A stretch of 64,000 nucleotides of DNA from Granulosicoccaceae bacterium (lineage in GTDB: Bacteria > Pseudomonadota > Gammaproteobacteria > Granulosicoccales > Granulosicoccaceae). Made by a program: the position numbers and the translations under genes. The stretch is from positions 1-64,000 of the forward strand of contig JAHDCO010000009.1 in the NCBI GenBank assembly GCA_020629835.1, written 5' to 3'. Positions within the stretch are counted from its first letter, which is position 1. The number at the start of each line of letters is the position of its first letter. Below are positions 10,921 through 19,284 of this stretch, one piece after another. The notes below the pieces were generated by a model. The model was given only the letters and a program-made list of their open reading frames with translations, ran no database searches and was not told the DNA's origin.

Positions 10921-11781
10921 TTAGCATTCACCACTTGGTGTCATAGCGCGAACGAAATCGATCTTGTATTCCGCCGGGAAGCGGGTGCGGTTGTCCGGTG
11001 ATCCAGGCCAGGAGCCGCCAACGGCTAAATTCAAAAGAAAATGTTTGGGCGTGTTGAAGTCGGCAGGGGTTGGGTGTGTGGCTTTCAACACGCCGTCCAG
11101 GTACCAGCTCACTGTGCTTTCTGTCCACACGGCTGTATAAAGATGAAAGCCGCGGGTTAAATCGCTCAACCCATTGTGGTCGTAAGGATGTGATGTAAGT
11201 GGCCCCGTTTGATTCGTGTGCAGTGTTGTATGAAACGTGCGCGGTTCATGTCCCAGATGTTCCATCACATCCAATTCAGGCAGTACAGATACCCCTTCGG
11301 GCCAACGCTCGTGAGTAGGTAACATCCAGAATGCCGACCACAATCCTTGCCCCTTGGGCACCTGCGCTCTTACTTCAAATCGGCCGGTGTATTGTTCGAA
11401 CCAGTTTCGGCTGGTAAGCACACCCGAAATAAAAGGTTGTGATTCTGTGGTGTCCAACAAGTCTCTTGGAGTGGGTACTGCGCTTATGGTTAACACGCCT
11501 GCATCGATGCTGAACGGATTCACCGGATGATTGGTCGGGTCAACGTAGTACTGAAGCTCTTCGTTAATAATGACATCGCGTGGCCAGATGTACTGTGTAG
11601 TCCAGCCTTCACTGCTGGAATGATCGCTAAGTCTTAAGCGATCGAAGGGTTCAAAAAAGGACGTTTCCCAACACGCATCGTTAAGTGTTTTGGCAGGTGC
11701 TGCCAAAACAGGGGGCGTTGTGCCCACCAGTGCGTACGCAAGCGCAGCGCCAACGCAAATGTGTGTAGCCCTTTTACCCAT
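10921..11781 (-). CDS. secreted glycoside hydrolase family 16 endo-glycanase
   Basis: GH16 enzymes cleave beta-1,3/1,4 glucans or bacterial EPS. The catalytic signature E-x-D-x-x-E is present as PELDVMEHLG, with both Glu and the Asp intact. Substrate-cleft blocks GLWSAFWMLP and the late AVWTESTVSWYLDGV and HFLLNLAVGGSWPG are typical. The ATG at 11781 gives a clean signal peptide (MGKRATHICVGAALAYALVG... cut after VLAA); a longer frame from GTG 11820 would run into galE. It is the last gene of the EPS operon, five bases after galE, suggesting a role like ExoK: trimming or releasing the polymer. Confidence 0.88.
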   Translation of the reverse strand: MGKRATHICVGAALAYALVGTTPPVLAAPAKTLNDACWETSFFEPFDRLRLSDHSSSEGWTTQYIWPRDVIINEELQYYVDPTNHPVNPFSIDAGVLTISAVPTPRDLLDTTESQPFISGVLTSRNWFEQYTGRFEVRAQVPKGQGLWSAFWMLPTHERWPEGVSVLPELDVMEHLGHEPRTFHTTLHTNQTGPLTSHPYDHNGLSDLTRGFHLYTAVWTESTVSWYLDGVLKATHPTPADFNTPKHFLLNLAVGGSWPGSPDNRTRFPAEYKIDFVRAMTPSGEC

Positions 11782-11786
11782 AAGAC

Positions 11787-12821
11787 TTAAACCGAAGCAG
11801 GGGGATGCTGAAGGTACCACTGCCAGGCGTGTTCGATAGCCGCTCTAACGTTCGGGTAATTTGGTGACCACTGCAGTTCCTGCATCGCCTTGGAAGCGTT
11901 CGCCACAAGCTCGGCTGGGTCTCCAGCACGGCGGCCCACCAGCTCGTACTGGATATCCACGCCGGTGACTTCGCTGCAGGTATTGATAACTTCCAGGACA
12001 CTAAAACCCTGGTTTACGCCCAGGTTGTACTGTTCAGCACCTGCCTCAGGCGTTGCCAACATACGCTTGAATGCCGCGATGTGAGCAGAACATAAATCTT
12101 CAACGTGTATGTAGTCTCTTACGCAGGTACCATCGGGTGTGGGGAGGTCACTACCGAATACGCGCAGATTGGTTGCAGCCGGGTCCCCACCATTCTTAAC
12201 ACGAAGCGCTTCCCACAGTATCAGTGGAATCAGATGCGTTTCCGGATCGTGGCGCTCACCCAGGCTGCCATCGCTGGCCGAACCAGACGCATTAAAGTAA
12301 CGTAACGCGATGCTTCGAAAGCCATAGGCAACGGCGTAATCTTTTAGCACGTGTTCCACCATCAGCTTAGATTGCCCATAAGGATTAATAGGCGATTGCG
12401 GTGTACTCTCAGTAATCGGTAAGCTCTCCGGCGTACCGTAGGTGGCGCAGGTGGATGAGAATACGAGTTTATTTATTTCGTTAGCCCGCATCGCATCAAA
12501 AAGATTCATAGAACCCACAACGTTATTGCGATAATAAAGATCCGGCTCGTTCACCGATTCGCCCACATACGCGAGCGCCGCAAAATGCATTACCGCATCA
12601 AAACGCTGCGCATCAAACGCTTTTTGAATGTCGGAAGGATTGGTTAAGTTTCCCTGAATGAGGTTAACCGAAGCAGGGATAGCATCCTGGTTACCGCGTT
12701 CCAGATTGTCAAAAACCGCAACCTCAAAGCCTTCTGATTGCAGTTGTCGAACCATGTGAGAGCCAATGTAGCCTGCACCGCCAGTGACCAGGATCGAGTG
12801 AGGGTTGGATGAACTGCTCAT
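11787..12821 (-). CDS. galE: UDP-glucose 4-epimerase
   Basis: Extended short-chain dehydrogenase interconverting UDP-glucose and UDP-galactose, here supplying sugar donors for EPS. The NAD-binding motif ILVTGGAGYIGSHM starts near residue 10. The catalytic set is visible as FSSTCATYG (Ser/Thr) and YGQSK (Tyr, Lys). RYFNASGS and the late RRAGDPAELVANASKA are GalE signatures. Its 344 residues are a normal length. The start overlaps the stop of the upstream polymerase gene by four bases, so it is co-transcribed within the EPS operon. Confidence 0.95.
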   Translation of the reverse strand: MSSSSNPHSILVTGGAGYIGSHMVRQLQSEGFEVAVFDNLERGNQDAIPASVNLIQGNLTNPSDIQKAFDAQRFDAVMHFAALAYVGESVNEPDLYYRNNVVGSMNLFDAMRANEINKLVFSSTCATYGTPESLPITESTPQSPINPYGQSKLMVEHVLKDYAVAYGFRSIALRYFNASGSASDGSLGERHDPETHLIPLILWEALRVKNGGDPAATNLRVFGSDLPTPDGTCVRDYIHVEDLCSAHIAAFKRMLATPEAGAEQYNLGVNQGFSVLEVINTCSEVTGVDIQYELVGRRAGDPAELVANASKAMQELQWSPNYPNVRAAIEHAWQWYLQHPPASV

Positions 12822-14266
12822 GATGTACTCCGTTTGCGGTTGATCTGACCGTCAATGACCTGGCCGGTGCTGGAACTTGATTGGATTTGTGGGTGCGGTG
12901 TATGCGTACTTTTTAGTCGAGTTTTCATTTCGCGTTTACGACTGCGGATCGCAACACGTTCTTGAGCTTTTGCTCTTTGTTTGTCGTTTAACGCCGCAGG
13001 AATCGGGTTAAGTTGATCGTCCCTGAGTACAACGCTAACTTGCTGCAGCATACTTATCGGCATCGCGATAAAAAATATCCAGTACATCTCGCGATTAACG
13101 AGAAATCGGGCTTCTGAGTAGTTACTTAAAAGTAAAGCCACGCTGAACGCCAATAGAAACAGGGTGCCACTTTGCTGCCGTTGGTATTGGCAGTACACGG
13201 TTTCTACTACATGTTGTAAGACCATTAACAGCGCAACAAAGGCCATTGGCAGGCCGATTTCAGAAGCTACTTGTAAAAAACCATTGTGGGCATGGAACAC
13301 CAGCCAGGTGAAATCAAGTAACGACTGTTGTATGTATTGAGAGGCTGCAGTGGGATACCAGAGCGTGCCATAACCGTAGCCTGTGAGTGGTTGTTCGAGA
13401 ATGATTTTCCAGGTTTGCGTCCACACTTCACCGCGACCGGTTAAGTCACCCGAGCGCCCAATTAATTCGGCTGTATTTATCTGTTGGAACAGAACGACTA
13501 CCACGCCCACAACCAATGCGGCCAGCGCAAGGGTTGAGATAAGCCCTAATCGAAAACGATGCGCGATTACCATACCCGATACCGCGACACCGGCAACTGC
13601 CAAAGCCAGCAGCGACGTGGCCGATTCACTTTTAAGTAAGCACAACAAAGATAAACCTAGTGCCACTAACCAGAAGCCAGCTTTTAAGGTTTGTTTGTAA
13701 CTCCGCGCCATCATGGCAACACACAACATGCAGGAGATGCACGCCCAAAAACCTAAGGTGTTTTTCGCTGCCATGACCCCGCGCCATGCCATAACACCGG
13801 CATACTCTTCACTGCCGTATTCGGGTAAGCCTAGCGCCATTACTGCACTGGCAAACATCAATACAGCAAATACATAAGCACTAACCGACACAATGCGCGC
13901 TAACGGTATGGTGAACCCGATGAAAAACGCAATCAGGGTTGAGCCAACAAGATGTATCGATCGCTCTACCGTTAAGATGGTATCTAAAGACCACAACGCC
14001 GATGCCATAACGCCGATGAGTAATATAACCAGGAGTAAGCGATAGCGTATTAGCCAGGTTATCCAGTTAATACCAAAGTTGGCAAACAGCCCGGCTAACG
14101 CCAGCGCGTAAGTGCCAATCCAAACCAACGTGACAACTGGTTCTAACGGTGGAGCAAAGTGATACGCCAGTGACAGGGATGTGCTGGTACCTTGTATCAG
14201 CGCAAGCAGTAACACCATTAACGCTAATGGTGGAACCCGATACGCTGATAGGTAGTTTGCCGACAT
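12818..14266 (-). CDS. O-antigen ligase/polymerase family protein (Wzy/WaaL type)
   Basis: Integral membrane protein of 482 residues with about eleven to twelve hydrophobic spans. The family block lies in the large loop: DLTGRGEVWTQTWKIILEQP followed by TGYGYGTLWYP, and then VFHAHNGFLQVASEIGL with the conserved His. The last 75 residues are polar and strongly basic (many Lys/Arg), probably a cytoplasmic tail. In a locus with flippase, initiating transferase and Wzc-type kinase, its likely job is polymerising repeat units (Wzy), not ligating to lipid A, but the family does not separate the two by sequence alone. Confidence 0.85.
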   Translation of the reverse strand: MSANYLSAYRVPPLALMVLLLALIQGTSTSLSLAYHFAPPLEPVVTLVWIGTYALALAGLFANFGINWITWLIRYRLLLVILLIGVMASALWSLDTILTVERSIHLVGSTLIAFFIGFTIPLARIVSVSAYVFAVLMFASAVMALGLPEYGSEEYAGVMAWRGVMAAKNTLGFWACISCMLCVAMMARSYKQTLKAGFWLVALGLSLLCLLKSESATSLLALAVAGVAVSGMVIAHRFRLGLISTLALAALVVGVVVVLFQQINTAELIGRSGDLTGRGEVWTQTWKIILEQPLTGYGYGTLWYPTAASQYIQQSLLDFTWLVFHAHNGFLQVASEIGLPMAFVALLMVLQHVVETVYCQYQRQQSGTLFLLAFSVALLLSNYSEARFLVNREMYWIFFIAMPISMLQQVSVVLRDDQLNPIPAALNDKQRAKAQERVAIRSRKREMKTRLKSTHTPHPQIQSSSSTGQVIDGQINRKRSTS

Positions 14267-14269
14267 ACG

Positions 14270-15208
14270 TTAGCGCTGAATATCGCTCAATGGATTACCC
14301 CGAAAGCGAACGTATTGGTCCACAAGACGTCGATAGGCGGCTGGGAAAAAACACTGTAGAGCCTGCCGGACAGCGCCCTTTACGCTCATGGCACCGGCTC
14401 TGTTGGCTCGCCATAAAAGTTGTAGCGCTTTTAATGGTGATTGCTTTGCCAGACCCACACTTTCAAAGCGCGCTTGATAACCGGCCCAGGCTTTTTCGCT
14501 CATTAAGTCTTTTTGTGTTCGCATCCAATCGAAAAAATTGGTGTGCTTGGATGTATCGCCGCCAAATATCGGTAATTGAGATAACGCATCAGCGCTTAGT
14601 ACATCAGCATAGAGAGTGAGCGGTTTTGGCAGCAACGCAAACGGCGTGTTGGTATGCCATAAATCAATGGCGAACTGATCGTTATCACCGAAGGTCACGT
14701 TTTCATCCCAGCGCACGGTATTTTTTAAGTGGCTGGGCATAACAATCGTACTGGTTTGAATGAACATACCATCGACGTACAAGTAATCGTATATCGATTC
14801 ACCCGGCGCTATAGCTCTATCGGGCTTCACCCAATATCGCCCCACACCGCGATCAACAATAATTTGACCGTACAAAACCTGGTTTGGGTTGTCCTGCAAC
14901 ATGGCATCCGCACACGCCAGGAAATCGGGATACCACACATCGTCGGAATCAAGAAACGCAAGGTAGTCCCCGGTCGCTTTTTGCATACCGGTATTGCGTG
15001 CTGCTGCAGGCCCGGCGTTGGCTTGCGTCTCAATCACCAATCTAGGGTCGGTGATGGATTGAAGCACGTCAACCGTTTGGTCCGTTGAGCCATCGTCTAC
15101 CACAACAATTTCAAAGTCGCTAAACGATTGAGTGAAGCAACTTTCTAGCGTGTGCAGTACGGAGTCGGCCCGGTTGTACGTCGGAATGATGATTGAGAAA
15201 CGTGGCAT
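14270..15208 (-). CDS. family 2 glycosyltransferase
   Basis: GT-A fold enzyme. The N-terminus FSIIIPTYNRADSVLHTLES and VVVDDGSTDQTVDVL are the nucleotide-sugar binding elements, LAFLDSDDVWYPDFL holds the DxD-type metal site, and VRWDENVTFGDNDQFAID is the acceptor-side ED-like block. There are no membrane spans, so it acts at the cytoplasmic face on undecaprenyl-linked intermediates. It is three bases from the polymerase gene, and its start shares a base with the stop of the upstream transferase (TGATG). Sugar and linkage specificity cannot be predicted. Confidence 0.9.
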   Translation of the reverse strand: MPRFSIIIPTYNRADSVLHTLESCFTQSFSDFEIVVVDDGSTDQTVDVLQSITDPRLVIETQANAGPAAARNTGMQKATGDYLAFLDSDDVWYPDFLACADAMLQDNPNQVLYGQIIVDRGVGRYWVKPDRAIAPGESIYDYLYVDGMFIQTSTIVMPSHLKNTVRWDENVTFGDNDQFAIDLWHTNTPFALLPKPLTLYADVLSADALSQLPIFGGDTSKHTNFFDWMRTQKDLMSEKAWAGYQARFESVGLAKQSPLKALQLLWRANRAGAMSVKGAVRQALQCFFPAAYRRLVDQYVRFRGNPLSDIQR

Positions 15209-16134
15209 CAGTGCCCCTCAGGCCGTGTGGTCATGCGGTTGAAATGGGCCGTTAACTTGCCCAGAAATTTCCAGCGCAGCTGTTCTGCTTGTGCCGCCAT
15301 GGGTTTGTAGATTAGGCCAACAACGGAGTACACGCTGGCTTGCGCACCCAGTGCCACGGTTTTTGCGCCGCGAATTAACATCTGTTTACTACTGGGCTCG
15401 AGCATTTGCATCACGCGCACGCGCGAATTGGCTACGCCAATGATGCGTGTACGCAACCAACGTTTACTTAAGCGATTGGGCGGTACCTCTTCATGCACCA
15501 CAGCCGCATTGGCCCATACCATCGACACACCGTTCTGCGCTAACTGTGTGAAAAATGCCAGATCCTCACCACCGCTTTGTGCGAATGCAGGGTGAAAGCT
15601 GTCCGGGGCTGTAGCAGCCAGCGTTTCCGCTTTGATCAAAAAATTACCCGCCGCTTGCAGCTGACATGACTCACCGTCCTCAAGGTACATATCGGCACCA
15701 AAGTAAGGGTTGTTGAGCAGCTCCTCGGGAGTGTTATCAGGAAATACGGAACGAGTGGGTCCTCCAACCACGCATGACCTGGTGCTCTCCAAAACGCGCA
15801 CCAGTTCACAGAGCCATTGAGACTCAGGCCACTCGTCGTCATCCAGGAATGCTACGTACTGCGGACCGGTGGAAAGGGCCATCTTTACGGCTGCGTTACG
15901 CGCGTCCGAAATACCATTGCCAAGTTGACAAATGGCCTGCAACGCAAACCGGTAATCCGGGGCTCGTTGTTCACACACCGCAAGCCCCTCGGCATCTGCG
16001 TGGTTGTCGATTACGACGACAGCAATGGTTTGTTCGGTTGCGCCGTCGGGAAGGGACAGTTTTTCAATGCCGTCGAGGAGTCGATGTAGACCCTCAGGAC
16101 GCTGATACGTGCATATGGCGATGGTGGTGTGCAT
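15208..16134 (-). CDS. family 2 glycosyltransferase
   Basis: Second GT2 enzyme of the locus. TTIAICTYQRPEGLHRLL opens the domain, YVAFLDDDEWPESQWL carries the DDD metal site, and AQSGGEDLAFFTQLAQ is the late acidic acceptor block. The tail after residue 240 contains basic and hydrophobic stretches that could bind the membrane surface. I place the start at ATG 16134; the frame is open to 16164, but those ten residues precede the normal start of the fold. The domain is followed directly by the next GT2 gene. Confidence 0.88.
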   Translation of the reverse strand: MHTTIAICTYQRPEGLHRLLDGIEKLSLPDGATEQTIAVVVIDNHADAEGLAVCEQRAPDYRFALQAICQLGNGISDARNAAVKMALSTGPQYVAFLDDDEWPESQWLCELVRVLESTRSCVVGGPTRSVFPDNTPEELLNNPYFGADMYLEDGESCQLQAAGNFLIKAETLAATAPDSFHPAFAQSGGEDLAFFTQLAQNGVSMVWANAAVVHEEVPPNRLSKRWLRTRIIGVANSRVRVMQMLEPSSKQMLIRGAKTVALGAQASVYSVVGLIYKPMAAQAEQLRWKFLGKLTAHFNRMTTRPEGH

Positions 16135-16188
16135 GGGTGTTCTGTTGCCATCTGGGCAACGCACGCAGCCGGCGCTCTGTGGCCCTGA

Positions 16189-17487
16189 TTAGGTACTTGA
16201 TTTCAACCGACTAAAAACAATGCTTAGAAGATAGACCGCCATAAACGCCTCGGCTGCCATTATCCCCAACAATGTGTACTCCGCTGCGGTGTAGTACAGC
16301 AAGACGCTGACCATAACCGCGCTTATCAAAGCCCCATAAACGCTACTCATAGCCAGAACGCGAAAGTTTTTTAAGGCCTGCAGTGCAGCCGCGGGGGCGT
16401 TGTAGATAGCAGCAAAGAAAGTAATGGCGGCCCACATCAGCACAATGAGCTGCATGGGTTGGTCGGCGTAGTTTCTTTCGTACAGGATGGCGTTAACCCA
16501 CGGCCAGAGCACCATAAGAGCTATACCCAGCAGTATCACCGCAGCGCCCATCATGGTCAGTGTTCGTTTGATTTGGCTGGCAACCGCTTCGTTGCGATTT
16601 TGTGACAGCGCCACGGCCAGCTCAGGCTTTACCATGTTTTGCCAGGTGATTAGCGCTACCCGAACGGGGCCGAACAGCACAAAACCAGCAGCCAAAGGCG
16701 CAAAGGCCGTCGGGCCCTCAGACCACGTGATAATCAAGCTGTGGGCCTGGGCAAGAAATAAGGTAGTCATGGCACCTATCAAAGCCCATCGCGACTGACC
16801 CCATATTTCTTTGTATTGCAACAGTTGGCTCAACGCGTAGCCACGCCACCAGCGCCGATCCAGCCGCAGACGTTCTGCCACCATGGCGATGAGGTTAGCG
16901 GCACTCAGTGCCAACAACACCCATTCAACTTTTAGCTCATCGTATCGCCAGACGAGCAGCGCAACTAGAACAATGCCTGAAACCACGTAAAACGTATCGC
17001 CCAGCGCGGTAACCAGCGGGCGCAGACGGGCATAGCCCAGGCTGCGGCTGTACTGACGCGCGGCGTAGAACGCCACAAACAGCGTAACCGACAGCACCAA
17101 ATCACTGGCTAAGCCGGAATACCATAGGTACGCGATGCCAGCCAGTATCAGCACCAAAAACAACAGGATATTCAGCAAGCTGAACATTGCCTCTTTATCA
17201 GCCCGCTCGTGCTCATCCTGGACCGTTGGGGTGTAAACGGTCAGTGGTGTTGAAATCAATGCGTTGTTAACGGCAGCGGCAAACTGCGCGAGCGTGAAAA
17301 ACGCGAACGCGAATACCCCGTAGTCAAACAGCGACATACGTTGCAGCAACAAATAATTCAATCCGAAATGAAACCCGCTGACCAGCGCCTGAGCGCCCAA
17401 TGACAGCAAATAACGCTGAGAAGCCATCTCACCCAGTCGTGTCAGCAGTGAAGTGCGGCTGCTCACGGCTGATTCCTGGTTGGGCAT
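16189..17487 (-). CDS. polysaccharide flippase (Wzx/PST family)
   Basis: 432-residue protein with about twelve hydrophobic spans spread evenly, the topology of MATE-like lipid-linked oligosaccharide flippases. The N-terminal block FHFGLNYLLLQRMSLFDYGVF and the central YARLRPLVTALGDTFYVVSG resemble PST family members. It would turn undecaprenyl-linked repeat units to the periplasmic face for the polymerase. It sits between the GT genes and the WecG/TagA-type transferase. Sequence conservation in this family is weak, so the call rests on topology and context. Confidence 0.8.
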   Translation of the reverse strand: MPNQESAVSSRTSLLTRLGEMASQRYLLSLGAQALVSGFHFGLNYLLLQRMSLFDYGVFAFAFFTLAQFAAAVNNALISTPLTVYTPTVQDEHERADKEAMFSLLNILLFLVLILAGIAYLWYSGLASDLVLSVTLFVAFYAARQYSRSLGYARLRPLVTALGDTFYVVSGIVLVALLVWRYDELKVEWVLLALSAANLIAMVAERLRLDRRWWRGYALSQLLQYKEIWGQSRWALIGAMTTLFLAQAHSLIITWSEGPTAFAPLAAGFVLFGPVRVALITWQNMVKPELAVALSQNRNEAVASQIKRTLTMMGAAVILLGIALMVLWPWVNAILYERNYADQPMQLIVLMWAAITFFAAIYNAPAAALQALKNFRVLAMSSVYGALISAVMVSVLLYYTAAEYTLLGIMAAEAFMAVYLLSIVFSRLKSST

Positions 17488-17500
17488 GGGGGCGTGGTGG

Positions 17501-18286
17501 TCAGGGTTTGTCGCGGTTGAGCCGTTCGCTCAGCCACCGTTTGCTGAGAATGCCGGCAAGTAGCACGGGTTCGACGAGATAGCGAAACGCAAACCGGCGC
17601 GGGTTTTCGCCGAGGCGAAAGAGCCACTCGAGACCGGTGCGACCCATCCAACGTGGCGGAGTGCTGACGGCGCCAGCGACGTATTCCATACACGCGCCGC
17701 AGGCGAAGACGGTTGAGGCATTAATTTTTTCACGATTTGCGGCTAGCCACGCTTCCTGTTTCGGAGCCCCGAATCCTACCAGTACGATGTCCGCTTCGAA
17801 CTGATTGATCTCATCAATCACGCGCTGGCTCTCAACACTGTCAGAACTTTGATCAAAATATCCGTCATGGCCCGCAATCTCGATACCTGGCATCTCATCC
17901 CGTATGCGCTGCATCGCCGCCTGCTGCACCTCAGCTTTTTGCCCAACGTGAAAGACTTTCAAACCCTGATCCCGCGCCAGCTTCATCATAGGCATGATGA
18001 AATCAACGTAGGTGAGCCGGTGGTCGCGTGTGACCTTAATGCCATGGGCCTGCATTAGCCAGATAACTGGCATACCGTCAACCAGTACCGTGCAATTCCT
18101 GTAGTCCGCCTGCAGCTGTTCGGATGTGAAATAGCTGTAGAGCGAGTGGAGGTTGTGATAGAGCACGGTGTAGCGCTGGTTGTGCGCTACGGCATGAGTA
18201 ATCAGGTTGAGATATTCATCCAGCGTGCCGGGGTGTACGTCAAAACCCAGAAGGTGATGATGGGGTAAGGGGTGCTGGTTTGTCAC
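17501..18286 (-). CDS. WecG/TagA/CpsF family glycosyltransferase (GT26)
   Basis: GT26 enzymes add the second sugar (ManNAc, ManNAcA or Glc) to a lipid-linked first sugar. Family blocks are CTVLVDGMPVIWLMQAHG, the KVFHVGQKAEVQQAAMQRI region and the strong signature DIVLVGFGAPKQEAWLAANR, followed by GACMEYVAGAVSTPPRWM and GLEWLFRLGENPRR. Its 261 residues are typical. It lies eight bases downstream of the initiating sugar transferase gene, which fits acting directly on that enzyme's product. Confidence 0.92.
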   Translation of the reverse strand: MTNQHPLPHHHLLGFDVHPGTLDEYLNLITHAVAHNQRYTVLYHNLHSLYSYFTSEQLQADYRNCTVLVDGMPVIWLMQAHGIKVTRDHRLTYVDFIMPMMKLARDQGLKVFHVGQKAEVQQAAMQRIRDEMPGIEIAGHDGYFDQSSDSVESQRVIDEINQFEADIVLVGFGAPKQEAWLAANREKINASTVFACGACMEYVAGAVSTPPRWMGRTGLEWLFRLGENPRRFAFRYLVEPVLLAGILSKRWLSERLNRDKP

Positions 18287-18294
18287 TTAAGATT

Positions 18295-19047
18295 TCAGTA
18301 TGCGTTCTCGTGCGTCCAGCCTCGAAAGACAGTCAACACTAGGATTTTGATGTCCATCCACAGGCTCCATTGCCGGATGTACTGTCGGTCGTGTTCAATT
18401 CGCCCCAACATATCTTTCAACTGCCTGGTTTCACCACGAAAGCCATTGATCTGGGCCCAACCGGTGATGCCTGGCTTCACGCAGTAGCGAGAGTGCAGTG
18501 CCGGGATCACGTGGCGAAAATCGTCGTCCAGTTTCAGTGGGTGTGGCCTTGGACCAACCAACGACATGGAGCCCTGGATAACGTTAAAGAGCTGAGGTAG
18601 CTCATCCAGGCTCGTGCGGCGCAGAAACGCCCCGATGCGGGTCACTCTGGGGTCATTTTTGGATGCTTGTACAAATTCGGAATCAGGCGGTGCCTGAACC
18701 ATCGTGCGGAACTTGTAGACCTTGATGATTTCTCGGTTACGGCCGTTTCGCGGTTGGCAGAACAGGGCCGGTCCGGTGCTGTCGAGTTTGACGGCGATAG
18801 AAATGATCACCATCACAGGGAAAAGCAGTACGAGCGCTATAGACGCTGCCACGAAGTCGAACGCACGCTTCAGGGCGCAGGCCATACCGGAAAGAGGGCG
18901 TAGTGAGGTGTTATCACGCGTGGCAATGGATACCCAATGGGAATCGCTGACAACCGGTTCGACCGAAGCGGCATTTGCCGATCCGCCGGCGAATGCTGAA
19001 ACCACATTCGAATTATTGTTGTTTTTTTGCAACTTTGCGTCTGCCAC
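18295..19047 (-). CDS. undecaprenyl-phosphate sugar phosphotransferase (initiating transferase, ExoY/WcaJ type)
   Basis: Starts repeat-unit synthesis by moving a sugar-1-phosphate onto undecaprenyl phosphate at the inner membrane. One membrane hairpin (AASIALVLLFPVMVIISIAV) follows RAFD at about residue 63. The catalytic block has KVYKFRTMVQAPPDSEFVQ, RRTSLDELPQLFNVIQGSMS, VGPRPHPLKLDDDF and PGITGWAQINGFRGE. The N-terminal 55 residues are polar with no recognised domain, shorter than the CoA-binding-like region of WcaJ. It is the first gene of the minus-strand run, 237 bases from the kinase gene. Confidence 0.94.
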   Translation of the reverse strand: MADAKLQKNNNNSNVVSAFAGGSANAASVEPVVSDSHWVSIATRDNTSLRPLSGMACALKRAFDFVAASIALVLLFPVMVIISIAVKLDSTGPALFCQPRNGRNREIIKVYKFRTMVQAPPDSEFVQASKNDPRVTRIGAFLRRTSLDELPQLFNVIQGSMSLVGPRPHPLKLDDDFRHVIPALHSRYCVKPGITGWAQINGFRGETRQLKDMLGRIEHDRQYIRQWSLWMDIKILVLTVFRGWTHENAY

Positions 19048-19074
19048 TAGAACGACTCCAAAATTCAGCGCGCT

Positions 19075-19089
19075 GGGTAGAACCTACCC
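19075..19089. promoter_or_regulatory. 15-bp inverted repeat upstream of the initiating transferase gene
   Basis: Perfect 6+6 inverted repeat GGGTAG-AAC-CTACCC ending 28 bases before the start codon of the minus-strand sugar transferase gene. The three-base loop is tight for a hairpin, so a protein-binding site or a leader stem are both possible. No known regulator can be assigned. Confidence 0.3.
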
Positions 19090-19176
19090 GATAAGCTAAA
19101 TATTATCCGTCGTCTATGCCCCCATGTTGTTAAGTAATGGTACTTTTTACCGAATGATACGTTCGCGTCACAAATG

Positions 19177-19193
19177 TTGACGATTTCCGTCAA
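19177..19193. promoter_or_regulatory. inverted repeat TTGACG-N5-CGTCAA in the EPS promoter region
   Basis: Perfect 6+6 inverted repeat with a five-base spacer in the 237-base gap between the kinase gene and the sugar transferase gene. It is a possible operator for the downstream EPS transcript. The site is about 130 bases upstream of the sugar transferase start; no clear -35/-10 pair was found at a fixed distance from it. Confidence 0.3.
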
Positions 19194-19284
19194 ATTAACA
19201 TCCGATGAGAGCTGGAGTATTCCATCCCCGTACTGTTGCTTTTAGAACACTATGCCCAGTACGACAAGCAAAAGTGGTGAATTT